Counted from the stretch's first letter, positions 49,441 to 60,062 are shown. The stretch: 64,000 bases of DNA from Pasteurella testudinis DSM 23072 (GCF_900176075.1 NZ_FWWV01000024.1:38872-102871), one strand, 5' to 3'. Program-made: numbers and translations. Notes: generated from the letters alone by a model not told the origin.

Positions 49441-50844
49441 TTAAGGAATTAATAGATAGAAATTATTGTTGCCGCGCGTGATATTCAGTGCGACGGCGGA
49501 CGGTTTGTTATCCAAAATTTTGCGCAATTCGCCGATATTGCTCACCGGCTGACGGTTGACACCGACAATAATGTCGCCGCTTTGCAAGCCGAGTTGTTCG
49601 GCGGAAGATTTGGCTTCGACTTTTAAGATCTCAACGCCTTTGCGTCCGTCTTTGTCGTAGTTGCCTAAATCGGCGCCGTTCAGGCTAGGAATTAAACTGT
49701 TGGCGTTGGTTTGTGCCTGATCGTCGGATTGTAAAACCACATCGGCATTAGCCGGTTTGCCTTCGCGCAGATAGGTTAAATTCACGCTTTTGCCGGCGCC
49801 GGTGGTCGCAATTTTGGCTCTCAGCTCGGCAAAACTGTTAATTTTTTGTCCGTTAATTTCGGTGATGACATCGCCGGCTTTCAAACCGGCTTTCGCTGCC
49901 GCAGAGTTAGGCAACACTTCACTGATAAACGCGCCTTTCTGCGAATCGATACCGAACGCTTTTGCCAAATCCGCACTTAATTCGCCGCCTTTAATACCGA
50001 GAATACCGCGACGGACTTCGCCGAACTCAACGATTTGGTGGACTAAACTGCTTGCCATATTACTTGGAATGGCGAACGCGATGCCGACGTTGCCGCCGCT
50101 TGGGGCGATAATAGCGGTATTAATACCGATCAATTCACCACGCAGGTTGACCAATGCGCCGCCGGAATTGCCGCGATTGACCGCCGCATCGGTTTGAATA
50201 TAGTTTTCATAGCTACCGCCGTCCATGCCGGTCGAACGCCCTAAGGCGGAAACGATACCGGAAGTGACGGTTTGTCCTAAACCGAACGGATTGCCGATAG
50301 CGACCGTGTAGTCGCCGACGCGAATTTTATCCGAATCAGCAACTTTGATTGCCGTCAGGTTTTTCGGTTCTTCAATTTGCAGCAGGGCGACATCGGATTG
50401 GCCGTCGGCACCGAGTAATTTGGCTTTCAGCTCACGGCCGTCTTGCAGGGACAAGGTTATTTTATCGGCGTTGTCGATAACGTGGTTGTTGGTTAATACA
50501 TAACCTTTTTCGGCATCGATAATCACGCCGGAACCCAAACCTTTGAATTCGCGCGGCGCGCTGTCACCAAACATATCGCGCCCGAAAAAGAATTTGAATT
50601 CCTCCGGAATCATCGAGTTTTGCTGTTGCTGTGTGCCGGAAACATTAACCGTGACCACGCTGGGTAACACTTTTTCCAGCATTGGCGCAAGACTTGGAAT
50701 TTGTTGATTAACATAAGAAGGCGCTTGTAATAAAGTTTCAGCCAAGTTTGAGGTCGAGGTGCTTTCCGTTTGTGCCATTGTCGGCAAATTAAATAGGCTC
50801 AAACCAAGAACGACAGCCGATAAAATAAATTTGCTTTTTTTCAT
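49441..50844 (-). CDS. htrA: Periplasmic serine protease HtrA/DegQ type
   Basis: A 467-residue envelope quality-control protease. Signal peptide (KFILSAVVLGLSLFNLPTMAQ), then a trypsin-like domain with triad His in VLTNNHVID, Asp in GQSDVALLQI and Ser in VNRGNSGGALVN, then two PDZ domains (about 280-370 and 380-467). The loop between the first strands is short (QQQQNSMIPEEFKFFFGRDMF), closer to DegQ than to DegP. It is a single gene with a 150-base upstream region. Confidence 0.93.
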   Translation of the reverse strand: MKKSKFILSAVVLGLSLFNLPTMAQTESTSTSNLAETLLQAPSYVNQQIPSLAPMLEKVLPSVVTVNVSGTQQQQNSMIPEEFKFFFGRDMFGDSAPREFKGLGSGVIIDAEKGYVLTNNHVIDNADKITLSLQDGRELKAKLLGADGQSDVALLQIEEPKNLTAIKVADSDKIRVGDYTVAIGNPFGLGQTVTSGIVSALGRSTGMDGGSYENYIQTDAAVNRGNSGGALVNLRGELIGINTAIIAPSGGNVGIAFAIPSNMASSLVHQIVEFGEVRRGILGIKGGELSADLAKAFGIDSQKGAFISEVLPNSAAAKAGLKAGDVITEINGQKINSFAELRAKIATTGAGKSVNLTYLREGKPANADVVLQSDDQAQTNANSLIPSLNGADLGNYDKDGRKGVEILKVEAKSSAEQLGLQSGDIIVGVNRQPVSNIGELRKILDNKPSAVALNITRGNNNFYLLIP

Positions 50845-50998
50845 GTTGATAAAATCTCTTAAAGAATTTCTCTTGTTGACCCAAGGACATTGGCGAAAAC
50901 CAATATCCTGATAAAGTTAAGCTTAACGTTTACAGTAAGACAGATATTTTGCGTAAATGTTCCGTAATCTGTAGCAAATAGATTGTGCTGTTCAAATA

Positions 50999-51445
50999 TT
51001 ATTCAAGCAGTTCCTGCAAATTTTTTTTCATTAAATCGACCTGACTGGCATAGAGATCTTTGTTTTCGGCTTCGTCAATCATATACATAATGGTTTCGGA
51101 AAGCGTCATGCGCATTTTGCGCGAATGCTTGGACAGGCGTGACCAAACGGCATATTCCAAATCAATCGATTTCTTTTTAGTGGAACGTTTTTCAGCGTTG
51201 AAAAAGCGTTTGCGTCGGGCGCGAATGGCTTGGTCGAGCTTGACCACCAATTGATTGGATAAATGCTGTTTGATCCAGTCTTCAATTAACAGCGGATAGT
51301 TTTGTAACTGCAGCAGCTCACTGGCTTTTTCGTCCTCCAGGCTCTTTTCTTGGTAGCGGGTAATGGTTTCGCCGTTACGGATTTTTTTAGCCAAATAGAG
51401 CCATTTCCAATGGGCTTCCTGATTCTCTAATTTTTGATATTTCAT
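50999..51445 (-). CDS. matP: Macrodomain Ter protein MatP
   Basis: A 148-residue DNA-binding protein that condenses the replication-terminus region by binding matS sites. It matches recalled E. coli MatP from the first residues (MKYQKLENQEAHWKWLYLAKKIR), with a ribbon-helix-helix core (KKSIDLEYAVWSRL...MTLSETIMYMIDEAENKD) and a C-terminal coiled coil. It is divergent from ycbZ, the same arrangement as in E. coli. A matS-like site lies at 34851-34863. Confidence 0.95.
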   Translation of the reverse strand: MKYQKLENQEAHWKWLYLAKKIRNGETITRYQEKSLEDEKASELLQLQNYPLLIEDWIKQHLSNQLVVKLDQAIRARRKRFFNAEKRSTKKKSIDLEYAVWSRLSKHSRKMRMTLSETIMYMIDEAENKDLYASQVDLMKKNLQELLE

Positions 51446-51580
51446 GCTTTCCTCACCCCGGATAACCGATTCAATGTTACATTGTCACGTTTGCAGTGTA
51501 CTCTTTTTTTCCGCTGATGTGAACAACTTGTTGAAATCAGGGTATAATGCAATTCAAACCGAATAAGAAGAGAGAATAAC

Positions 51581-53365
51581 GTGAAGTTAGACAGTTTAAA
51601 CTGGCAGCAGTTGGTGCCGGTGTTGGATTTTGACGGATTCCGTCAAGAAAACGTAACCCCGATTGATTTGCAACAAAAAACCCGTAGTGCGGTCGATATG
51701 TTATTGGCGGCGCAGAGCGGTTCGGTTTTGGTATTAAAAGCCGACGAACAGCAGGCTTACGCCGATATGCTGCAAGCCTATATTCAGCAACATTCCCCGC
51801 AAATGCCGCAGCCTGGCGGCGTGAATTATGTGATCGGGCAAGCGGATTCGTTTTCTTTTCCTTGCATAGAGGCGTTGCCTGCAACCTCGCCTGAGGATAA
51901 TTTTGCCGCAAAAAGTGCGGTGAAAGCGGCACTGTATTTTGATTCAGTGCGCTTATTCGGTAATGTGTTGCAGCACCCAAGCTCCCACGATTTGCAATTG
52001 CAGGCCGGCTTGGTACATCAAGTTTGCAACGGCGTGTTGATTTTGGCGGTCAGTCCGTTTTTGCGTAATCCGACGCTTTGGCAGCGGCTAAAAAGCATTT
52101 TATTGAGCGGCCGCTTTGAATGGCAGGCGCCCGATCCGCTGAAACCGATGAATTATCAGATTCCGGGGTATGAGTTGCCGTTGAAAGTCATTTTGCTTGG
52201 TGATCGTGAAACGCTGGCTGATTTTTCGTTGCTCGAACCCAATTTATATGATTTTGCGCAATATGCCGAAATCGAGAACTACTTTTTGACCGATAGCGCC
52301 GCAGCGCAGCAATTATGGATCAATTATCTGCATTATCAGTCGCAACAATTGAATTTGCCGCCGCTCAGCCAAGCCGCAACGACCGCACTTTTCCAGCATG
52401 CGGTGCGTGAAAGTGAGGACGCTTTACGGCAAACGATTAATCCGTTGCAGTTGAGCACATGGTTGAACGGCATTGCTCAAATCAGTCGCCAAGCGGCGCA
52501 TTCACAGCTGGAAGCGGAAGATGTGCAACACTATTTTGACCGTTTGCAATATCAGCGTGCCAGTTTGCAAGAATACAGCTATCAAGATATTTTGCGCGAA
52601 CAAATTTATATTTGCACCGAAGGGCAGGCGATCGGCGAAATTAACGGCTTGTCGGTGATCGAATATGCCGGCACGCCGATTGTGTACGGCGAACCGAGCC
52701 GTATCACCTGCACCGTACAATTCGGCGACGGCGAAATCACCGATGTCGAACGCAAAAACGAATTGGCGGGCAATATTCACGGCAAAGGCACCATGTTGGC
52801 GCAATACTGTTTGAGTAATTTGTTGGATTTACCGGCACAATTGCCGTTTGCCGCTTCTATTGCCTTTGAGCAGTCTTATGCCGATATTGACGGCGACAGT
52901 GCGTCGCTGGCACAATTTTGTGTGTTGGTCAGTGCGTTGGCCAATGTGGCTATCGAGCAGGGAATTGCCGTCACCGGTGCGATCGATCAAGGCGGTTTGG
53001 TACATACGGTCGGCGGGATCAACTTGAAAATCGAAGGCTTTTACGCGATTTGTCAGGCACGCGGTTTAAACGGCAAGCAGGGCGTGATTATTCCGGCAAG
53101 TGCGGTCGAAAATTTAAGTTTGCGGCCTGACGTCGTGAATGCAGTCAAGTGCGGTCAGTTCCATGTTTGGGCGGTCGAAGATGTGCAACAAGCGGTTTAT
53201 CTGTTAACCGGCAAACAATTGTTATCTGAAAAAGAATCTGATGAGGAGGAAAACAGCCTGGCAGAAATGATTTCCCGACGGATTGAAAACAAGATTGAAA
53301 CATTGGTTTCCCACCCGTTTAGCAAGTTTTTAGCCTGGATAAAGTCGGTAAAAAACGGCAAATAA
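51581..53365 (+). CDS. ycbZ: Lon-like protease YcbZ (LonH)
   Basis: 594 residues. The N-terminal half is a degenerate AAA+-like region without a clear Walker A. The C-terminal half is a Lon protease domain: catalytic Ser in DIDGDSASLAQFCVLVSALA (near 446) and Lys in GGINLKIEGFYAICQARGL (near 484), giving the Ser-Lys dyad. E. coli YcbZ/LonH is a poorly understood relative of Lon. It precedes fabA as in enterobacteria. The last 45 residues are Glu/Lys-rich. Confidence 0.9.
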   Translation: MKLDSLNWQQLVPVLDFDGFRQENVTPIDLQQKTRSAVDMLLAAQSGSVLVLKADEQQAYADMLQAYIQQHSPQMPQPGGVNYVIGQADSFSFPCIEALPATSPEDNFAAKSAVKAALYFDSVRLFGNVLQHPSSHDLQLQAGLVHQVCNGVLILAVSPFLRNPTLWQRLKSILLSGRFEWQAPDPLKPMNYQIPGYELPLKVILLGDRETLADFSLLEPNLYDFAQYAEIENYFLTDSAAAQQLWINYLHYQSQQLNLPPLSQAATTALFQHAVRESEDALRQTINPLQLSTWLNGIAQISRQAAHSQLEAEDVQHYFDRLQYQRASLQEYSYQDILREQIYICTEGQAIGEINGLSVIEYAGTPIVYGEPSRITCTVQFGDGEITDVERKNELAGNIHGKGTMLAQYCLSNLLDLPAQLPFAASIAFEQSYADIDGDSASLAQFCVLVSALANVAIEQGIAVTGAIDQGGLVHTVGGINLKIEGFYAICQARGLNGKQGVIIPASAVENLSLRPDVVNAVKCGQFHVWAVEDVQQAVYLLTGKQLLSEKESDEEENSLAEMISRRIENKIETLVSHPFSKFLAWIKSVKNGK

Positions 53366-53470
53366 ATTCCAGCTTACAGTTGTTAGCTATTTTATTCTGT
53401 TATTAACTTTGCTAGAATCCTTTGACTTTTTTTGAGCGACTTATGCAAATAAGCAAATGGAGATAAATAA

Positions 53471-53998
53471 ATGAGTACTGTTCCGAATAAAAAATCATCT
53501 TATAGTTATGAAGATTTGTTGGCTTCCGGTCGTGGGGAATTGTTTGGCCCGACAGGTCCGCAACTGCCTGCACCGACCATGCTGATGATGGACCGAGTGA
53601 ACCTGATGACCGAAGACGGTGGTCATTTCGGCAAAGGTTATATTGAAGCGGAATTGGATATTCACCCTGATTTGCCGTTTTTCGGCTGCCATTTTATCGG
53701 CGATCCGGTGATGCCGGGCTGTTTAGGGCTGGACGCCATGTGGCAACTGGTCGGTTTCTTTCTCGGTTGGATCGGCGGCGAGGGCAAAGGACGTGCGTTA
53801 GGCGTAGGCGAAGTGAAATTTACCGGACAAATCCTGCCGACCGCGAAAAAAGTGACTTACCGTTTGCACATGAAACGGGTGATTAACCGCAAATTAGTGA
53901 TGGGCGTTGCCGATGGCGAAGTGGAAGTGGACGGCCGTGTAATTTATACCGCTACCGATCTGAAAGTCGGTTTATTCCAAGATACTGCCGCATTTTAA
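53471..53998 (+). CDS. fabA: 3-hydroxydecanoyl-ACP dehydratase/isomerase
   Basis: Introduces the cis double bond in unsaturated fatty acid synthesis. 175 residues. The catalytic His is in [27 protein letters not shown] (about residues 74-100) with the Asp in [10 protein letters not shown], as in E. coli FabA. The ATG follows AAATGGAGATAAATAA. It is the last gene before a perfect USS palindrome that acts as terminator. Confidence 0.96.
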   Translation: MSTVPNKKSSYSYEDLLASGRGELFGPTGPQLPAPTMLMMDRVNLMTEDGGHFGKGYIEAELDIHPDLPFFGCHFIGDPVMPGCLGLDAMWQLVGFFLGWIGGEGKGRALGVGEVKFTGQILPTAKKVTYRLHMKRVINRKLVMGVADGEVEVDGRVIYTATDLKVGLFQDTAAF

Positions 53999-54026
53999 CG
54001 TTTCGCCTTTCTTGGCTGATACTCTG

Positions 54027-54048
54027 ACCGCACTTGCGCAAGTGCGGT
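54027..54048 (+). terminator. Terminator made of two fused inverted USSs after fabA
   Basis: A perfect 22-bp palindrome: ACCGCACTTGC (54027-54037) directly followed by its complement (54038-54048), then TTTTGCTTTCTTT. It lies 28 bases after the fabA stop. Confidence 0.85.
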
Positions 54049-54116
54049 TTTGCTTTCTTTATGCGGCAGTTATTCTTATAATTTGTTTATCGTAGTTGCC
54101 ACAAGAGGGCTTATTT

Positions 54117-54422
54117 ATGTTAAAAATAACAACCTTACTCCTGATCGGGGCGGTAGCGGGGCTGAGTGCTTGCAGCAGTAAAGCGCCAATGCAAACGGGT
54201 TCGATTTATCCGAATCCGCATCTGACGCCACCGACCAAACCGATACCATCACCACCGGAGCAAGATGTCCGCAATGCCAGCGATCAACGGCAAAAAGCCG
54301 ATTATAACCGGCAGACGATTTACGTCCGTCCGGCGGTTTCTGTCGGCTATGGGTATCATCGCGGGTGGAATTCACACCGTCACCACCATGTCGGTGCCGG
54401 ATTTTATCCGTACTATTGGTGA
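54117..54422 (+). CDS. Small lipoprotein with His-rich C-terminus
   Basis: 101 residues from the ATG at 54117, behind AAGAGGG; the in-frame start at 54096 lacks a ribosome site. Lipoprotein signal peptide with lipobox LSAC (about 17-20), a Pro-rich middle (HLTPPTKPIPSPPEQD) and a tail GYHRGWNSHRHHHVGAGFYPYYW rich in His, Trp and Tyr. No known family recognised. It may bind metal or peptidoglycan; this is not shown. It has its own terminator at 54449-54476. Confidence 0.8.
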   Translation: MLKITTLLLIGAVAGLSACSSKAPMQTGSIYPNPHLTPPTKPIPSPPEQDVRNASDQRQKADYNRQTIYVRPAVSVGYGYHRGWNSHRHHHVGAGFYPYYW

Positions 54423-54448
54423 TAAACCGCAATAAGCAGGTGCTTTTT

Positions 54449-54480
54449 ACGGGCTGATGTATTATCATTAGTCCGTTTTT
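54449..54480 (+). terminator. Rho-independent terminator of the small lipoprotein gene
   Basis: ACGGGCTGATG (54449-54459) pairs along its full length with CATTAGTCCGT (54466-54476), two G-U pairs, loop TATTAT, then five T. Confidence 0.85.
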
Positions 54481-54497
54481 GAATAACCGTTATCTAT

Positions 54498-54593
54498 ATG
54501 CAAATACAACTGTTTTTTGACCGATTTTTTAGTTTGAACTTGACCGCCGATAAGTCGGGCGGGCTTTTGAGTTTGCTAAAAAATCAGCATTAA
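54498..54593 (+). CDS. pheM: Phenylalanine leader peptide of pheST (PheM-like)
   Basis: A 31-codon reading frame beginning MQIQLFFDRFFSLN, with four Phe codons, all TTT, at 54513-54518 and 54525-54530. It lies between the upstream terminator and pheS and ends 8 bases before the attenuator stem. E. coli PheM (14 residues, Phe-rich) has the same place and role: ribosome stalling at Phe codons controls termination. No clear ribosome site is seen before the ATG, which is the main weakness of the call. Confidence 0.75.
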   Translation: MQIQLFFDRFFSLNLTADKSGGLLSLLKNQH

Positions 54594-54625
54594 ACCCAAG
54601 AAGCCTCCCGTTCGGAGGTTTTTTT
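54544..54625 (+). promoter_or_regulatory. pheST transcription attenuator (pause, antiterminator and terminator hairpins)
   Basis: Three alternatives can be drawn. 1:2 is CCGCCGA (54544-54550) with TCGGGCGG (54555-54562, one bulge). 2:3 is CGGGCGGGCTT (54556-54566) with AAGCCTCCCG (54601-54610, one bulge). 3:4 is CCTCC (54604-54608) with GGAGG (54614-54618), then a T-run, the terminator. A ribosome stalled at the Phe codons would block segment 1 and favour 2:3, allowing read-through into pheS. One that reaches the stop at 54593 would cover segment 2 and favour 3:4. Confidence 0.75.
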
Positions 54626-54701
54626 GTATAACCGCTATTTTTGAATGACAAATAGCGCCGGATAAAATTTTATATTAAGCAGGGTGTGCACAACCATATG
54701 A

Positions 54702-55742
<1,041 letters not shown>

Positions 55743-55758
55743 GGGTGGAGTGATAACA

Positions 55759-58146
55759 ATGAAATTTAATGAATCATGGCTACGGGAATGGGTCAATCCG
55801 GCAATCACCACCGAACAACTGGCTGATCAAATTACCATGCTGGGCTTGGAAGTCGACGGGATCGAAGATGTTGCAGGAAAATTTGACGGTGTTGTGGTCG
55901 GCGAAGTGGTTGAGTGCGCCCAACACCCGAATGCCGATAAATTGCGTGTGACGAAAGTCAATGTCGGCGGCGATCAACTTTTGGATATTGTGTGCGGCGC
56001 ACCGAATTGCCGTCAGGGCTTAAAAGTGGCGTGTGCCACCGTCGGCGCAACCTTGCCGGGCGATTTTAAAATCAAAAAAGCCAAATTGCGCGGCGAACCG
56101 TCGGAAGGCATGCTGTGTTCGTTCAGCGAATTGGGGATTGCGGTCGATGCGGACGGCATTATCGAATTACCTGCCGATGCGCCGATCGGCACCGATATCC
56201 GTGAGTATCTGAAATTGAATGATAAGGTGATTGAAATCAGTTTGACCCCGAACCGCGCCGATTGCTTGAGTATCCGCGGCGTAGCGCGTGAAGTGGGGGT
56301 GATTAACCAAGCCGATGTGGTTGAACCGCACATTGCTCCGGTTCCGGTCAGTATTGACGACAAAGTGGCGATTAATTTATCGGCCGGCGAAGCTTGTCCG
56401 CGTTATTTATTGCGTGTGGTTAAAAATGTGAACGTACAGGCGGTTTCGCCGTTATGGTTGCAAGAAAAACTGCGCCGCTGCGGTATCCGCTCGATCGACC
56501 CGATTGTCGATATCACCAACTATATTTTGTTGGAACTGGGACAGCCAATGCACGCTTTCGATTATGCAAAAGTGGCGCAACCGGTTGACGTGCGCATGGC
56601 GAAAAACGGCGAAGAGTTGTTGCTGTTAGACGGCACAACCGCCAAACTGAAAGATAATACGTTATTGATTGCCGATCAAAACGGACCGTTGGCAATGGCA
56701 GGGATTTTCGGCGGTGAAAAGAGCGGTGTCAATGCACAAACTAAAGATGTGATTTTGGAAGCGGCATTTTTTGCGCCGTTGGCAATCGCCGGACGGGCAC
56801 GCCAGTACGGGTTGCATACCGATGCGTCACACCGCTTTGAACGCGGTGTCGATTTTGAGTTACAACGTCACGCAATGGAACGGGCGACCGCACTTTTAAT
56901 CGAAATTTGCGGCGGCCAAGCCGGCGAAATCTGTGAAGTGGCGAGCGAAACGCATTTACCGCAAATCAAAACCGTTACTTTGCGCCGCAGTAAGCTGGAC
57001 GGCTTACTCGGACACCATATTGCCGATGAGACGGTCAGCGATATTTTACAACGCTTGGGCTTTACCGTCAGCTTTGCCGATGATGTGTGGACAGTCACGC
57101 CGACCAGTTGGCGCTTTGACATTGAGATTGAAGAGGATTTAATCGAGGAAGTGGCGCGTATTTACGGCTACAACAGCATTCCGAATAACGCACCGCTGGC
57201 GCATTTGACCATGCGCCAACATAAAGAAGTTGACGTGGAGTTGGCACGCATCAAAACCGCATTGGTTGATCGCGACTATCAAGAAGCAATTACCTACAGC
57301 TTTGTTGATCCAAAAGTACAGTCGCTGCTGCACCCACAGCAAGAGGCGTTGATTTTGCCTAATCCGATTTCGGTTGAAATGTCGGCGATGCGCTTGTCGT
57401 TGATTCCAGGATTACTGGGGGCGTTGATTTATAACCAAAATCGTCAACAAAACCGAATCCGTCTGTTTGAAACCGGTTTGCGTTTTGTGCCGGACAGTGC
57501 TTCAGAGGCCGGAGTTAAACAGCAATTTGTACTAAGTGCGGTCATCAATGGCAGCCGAAAAAGCGAAACTTGGGCAGAAAAAACGGAAGTTGTTGACTTT
57601 TTTGATCTAAAAGGTGATCTGGAAGGCATTTTAGGGTTAACAAGTGCTGGCAATAAAGTGAATTTTGTAGCAAAATCATATGTAGCATTACATCCGGGAC
57701 AATCTGCGGCAATTATGGTGGATGATCAAGAGGTTGGCTTTATCGGCACGGTTCACCCGCAAATTGCGCAAAAATTGGGATTAAACGGAAAAACGATTGT
57801 GTTTGAAATACTTTGGGATGCGATTGCAACACGTTCCGCGGTTCAAGCCAAACCGATTTCCCGTTTTCCGGCAAATCGTCGTGATATTGCTGTTGTCGTT
57901 AAGAACGAGGTCGCCGCTGCGGATGTAATCAGGACCTGTCGTGAGGTTGCAGGAGAAACATTGACTCAAGTAAACTTGTTCGACGTATATCAAGGCAACG
58001 GAGTCGCAGACGGCTGTAAAAGTCTGGCAATCAGTTTAACACTTCAGGACAATCAAAGAACGCTTGAAGAGGAAGATATCACCAATGTGATATCAAATGT
58101 TGTATCTGAATTAAAGCGGAGTTTCAATGCTTACTTGAGAGATTAG
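55759..58146 (+). CDS. pheT: Phenylalanyl-tRNA synthetase beta subunit
   Basis: 795 residues from the ATG at 55759 ([14 protein letters not shown]). An N-terminal tRNA-binding OB domain (about 40-150, [18 protein letters not shown]), B3/B4 editing domain (about 210-380), B5 domain, a catalytic-like core without active site, and a C-terminal FDX-ACB anticodon domain ([19 protein letters not shown]...). Base composition changes inside the gene: after the USS at 57534-57542 the DNA becomes clearly AT-richer to the end, though the protein stays intact. Confidence 0.96.
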   Translation: MKFNESWLREWVNPAITTEQLADQITMLGLEVDGIEDVAGKFDGVVVGEVVECAQHPNADKLRVTKVNVGGDQLLDIVCGAPNCRQGLKVACATVGATLPGDFKIKKAKLRGEPSEGMLCSFSELGIAVDADGIIELPADAPIGTDIREYLKLNDKVIEISLTPNRADCLSIRGVAREVGVINQADVVEPHIAPVPVSIDDKVAINLSAGEACPRYLLRVVKNVNVQAVSPLWLQEKLRRCGIRSIDPIVDITNYILLELGQPMHAFDYAKVAQPVDVRMAKNGEELLLLDGTTAKLKDNTLLIADQNGPLAMAGIFGGEKSGVNAQTKDVILEAAFFAPLAIAGRARQYGLHTDASHRFERGVDFELQRHAMERATALLIEICGGQAGEICEVASETHLPQIKTVTLRRSKLDGLLGHHIADETVSDILQRLGFTVSFADDVWTVTPTSWRFDIEIEEDLIEEVARIYGYNSIPNNAPLAHLTMRQHKEVDVELARIKTALVDRDYQEAITYSFVDPKVQSLLHPQQEALILPNPISVEMSAMRLSLIPGLLGALIYNQNRQQNRIRLFETGLRFVPDSASEAGVKQQFVLSAVINGSRKSETWAEKTEVVDFFDLKGDLEGILGLTSAGNKVNFVAKSYVALHPGQSAAIMVDDQEVGFIGTVHPQIAQKLGLNGKTIVFEILWDAIATRSAVQAKPISRFPANRRDIAVVVKNEVAAADVIRTCREVAGETLTQVNLFDVYQGNGVADGCKSLAISLTLQDNQRTLEEEDITNVISNVVSELKRSFNAYLRD

Positions 58147-58149
58147 AAT

Positions 58150-58443
58150 ATGACATTAACGAAAGTAGAAATTGCAGACAGTCTCATTCAGAAGTTCGAT
58201 CTGACTAAGCGTGAAGCAAAAGATTTAGTAGAGAGTTTTTTTGAAGAAATTCGAGTTGCTTTAGAAAGTGGCGAAGACGTTAAACTATCCGGTTTCGGCA
58301 ATTTCCAACTGCGTGATAAAAAATCCCGCCCCGGCCGTAATCCTAAAACCGGCGAAAGCGTCGCAGTGTCTGCGCGTCGAGTGGTGGTTTTTAAACCGGG
58401 GCAAAAATTGCGTGTACGCGTCGGGCAAAATGTTAAAAAATAA
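58150..58443 (+). CDS. ihfA: Integration host factor alpha subunit
   Basis: A 97-residue DNA-bending protein of the HU/IHF family. [34 protein letters not shown] forms the dimer core; the DNA-binding arms contain [24 protein letters not shown] with the intercalating Pro. It lies 3 bases after pheT, as in E. coli. It shapes promoters and recombination sites. Confidence 0.97.
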   Translation: MTLTKVEIADSLIQKFDLTKREAKDLVESFFEEIRVALESGEDVKLSGFGNFQLRDKKSRPGRNPKTGESVAVSARRVVVFKPGQKLRVRVGQNVKK

Positions 58444-58512
58444 GGTAATACTTCTATACTGATTTGGTATAAAGGAAGGAAATAACAGAAAGGTTGATGA
58501 CTGGTTTTGATT

Positions 58513-59013
58513 ATGCGGAAAAACAATCCATTCGGTTTTAAGCCGATAACAGGCTTGCTTATTTGCTTGGCTGCATTTGTGTTGTCAGGTTGTTCTTCAT
58601 CATCTTCATCTTCCGGTTATCGCGGACGTTTGCCCGATCCTATCTATACGATGGCTCAACTGAGCGAGCAACAATATCAGTGGGACGGTACGCCTTATGT
58701 TTTGGGCGGAAACAGTCGTCGCGGTGTGGATTGTTCCGGCTTCGTCATGCGCACGTTTGCTGATCGGTTTGATATTCGTTTACCGAGAACAACAGCGGCG
58801 CAAGCCAAGCAGGGGGTGCAGATTAAACGCAGCGAATTGCAGACCGGTGATTTGGTATTTTTTAAAACAGGGCGTGGACCAAACGGCTATCATGTCGGCA
58901 TTTATGTCAAGGATGATCTGTTTTTACACGCTTCCACCAAAGGCGGAGTGATTTATTCTTCGCTCAATGCGGCGTATTGGAAAAAAGCCTATTGGCAAGC
59001 CAGACGTGTTTAA
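58513..59013 (+). CDS. nlpC: NlpC/P60 family lipoprotein peptidase
   Basis: 166 residues from the ATG at 58513. Lipoprotein signal peptide (ITGLLICLAAFVLSGC, lipobox LSGC) followed by a Ser-rich linker. The NlpC/P60 domain has the catalytic Cys in RRGVDCSGFVMRTF (about 76), His in GYHVGIYVK (about 126) and a polar third residue in LHASTKGGV. It probably cleaves peptide cross-links in peptidoglycan. It follows ihfA, as nlpC does in enterobacteria once btu genes are skipped. The ribosome site is weak. Confidence 0.9.
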   Translation: MRKNNPFGFKPITGLLICLAAFVLSGCSSSSSSSGYRGRLPDPIYTMAQLSEQQYQWDGTPYVLGGNSRRGVDCSGFVMRTFADRFDIRLPRTTAAQAKQGVQIKRSELQTGDLVFFKTGRGPNGYHVGIYVKDDLFLHASTKGGVIYSSLNAAYWKKAYWQARRV

Positions 59014-59095
59014 ACCGGATTGAAACCTAGCACGGCATGCCGGTGTATGAATAGCGTAAATTTTTTAATTAAACCGAACAACTTGGAGGTTGAAA

Positions 59096-59176
59096 ATGAG
59101 TGATTTTAGTTATGCAATGTTGACAGTGGTGTTTTCGTTGGCAATGATCGTTTTTTTAGCGACACTAATTTTTTAA
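59096..59176 (+). CDS. 26-residue single-span membrane peptide
   Basis: The product is MSDFSYAMLTVVFSLAMIVF plus LATLIF; after six residues it is one hydrophobic helix. A strong ribosome site, TTGGAGG, lies 7 bases before the ATG, and the codon pattern looks coding. I recognise no family; short single-helix proteins such as E. coli YnhF have this shape. It lies between nlpC and a dispersed repeat. Confidence 0.6.
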   Translation: MSDFSYAMLTVVFSLAMIVFLATLIF

Positions 59177-59193
59177 CAATTGCGTGTCTAATA

Positions 59194-59294
59194 CCAAACT
59201 CAAAAATTAAAATCTCGAGGAAAGCGAAGGCAGAGAGTACCAAGAGTACAGCAGATGAACTTGACAAAGAGCGTTTATCTTTGAGGGAAAGTAT
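59194..59294 (+). repeat. Dispersed intergenic repeat, family 2, copy E
   Basis: About 100 bases, from CCAAACTCAAAAATTAAAATC to GAGGGAAAGTAT, aligned along its length with 32597-32694. It lies between the 26-residue peptide gene and the carbonic anhydrase terminator. Confidence 0.8.
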
Positions 59295-59303
59295 AACATA
59301 ACA

Positions 59304-59338
59304 AAATGCCTTGTTTTTCTTTATAAAACAAGGCATTT
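59304..59338. terminator. Bidirectional terminator next to the carbonic anhydrase gene
   Basis: AAATGCCTTGTTTT (59304-59317) pairs perfectly with AAAACAAGGCATTT (59325-59338), 14 bp with a 7-base loop. It lies 26 bases after the can stop on the minus strand and downstream of the small membrane peptide on the plus strand. Confidence 0.85.
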
Positions 59339-59363
59339 CCGTATCTTAATTTTACCGCTTGCG

Positions 59364-60062
59364 TTATTTCGTTCTTAAATCAATCGGTTTTTCTGTTTCG
59401 ATAAAACGGCAGTCGTCATGTGACACCAAGCGCGCAATGGCATTCAGATAGGTGATTTCCAAGGTTTCTCGGCTGGTTGCGACCACACCCAGATCATTCA
59501 GAAAGCCGTCATTGACATCATATACCCAGCCATGGATAGATAATTTTTTACCACGTTCCCAAGCTGCCCTGACAATAGATGAGGAGCCCAAGTTATAAAC
59601 CTGTTCGACCACATTGATTTTTGTCAGCATATCGGCACGCTTTTCATTCGGCAAAGTGCCGAATAAATTGCTGTGTTTTAACCAAATATCACGGATATGC
59701 AGCAACCAGTTATCAATCAATCCTAGAGATTTGTTCTCCATTGCCGCCTTAATCCCGCCACAATTAGTGTGGCCGCAGATGATAATATGTTCAATATCGA
59801 GCGCGTCAATCGCATATTGCACCACCGACAGGCAGTTTAAGTCGGTATGAATCACTTGGTTGGCAACGTTGCGGTGCACAAAAAGCTCACCGGGTCCTAA
59901 ATTGGTCAGTTTTTCTGCCGGAACCCGACTGTCCGAGCAACCGATCCATAAATAGCCCGGTTTCTGATGTTCTGCCAGTTCTTTAAAATAATTTGAGTTT
60001 TCTTCTTGCATACGAACCGCCCAACTATGATTGTTGGCGATCAGTTGCTCTATTTTTTTCAT
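59364..60062 (-). CDS. can: Beta-class carbonic anhydrase
   Basis: Interconverts CO2 and bicarbonate, supplying bicarbonate for carboxylases. 232 residues. Zinc ligands are visible as Cys and Asp in [12 protein letters not shown] (about 42-44) and His/Cys in [15 protein letters not shown] (about 98-101). H. influenzae and E. coli Can have the same allosteric bicarbonate-site layout, but I cannot confirm each residue. It is divergent from yadG, as in E. coli. Confidence 0.95.
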   Translation of the reverse strand: MKKIEQLIANNHSWAVRMQEENSNYFKELAEHQKPGYLWIGCSDSRVPAEKLTNLGPGELFVHRNVANQVIHTDLNCLSVVQYAIDALDIEHIIICGHTNCGGIKAAMENKSLGLIDNWLLHIRDIWLKHSNLFGTLPNEKRADMLTKINVVEQVYNLGSSSIVRAAWERGKKLSIHGWVYDVNDGFLNDLGVVATSRETLEITYLNAIARLVSHDDCRFIETEKPIDLRTK

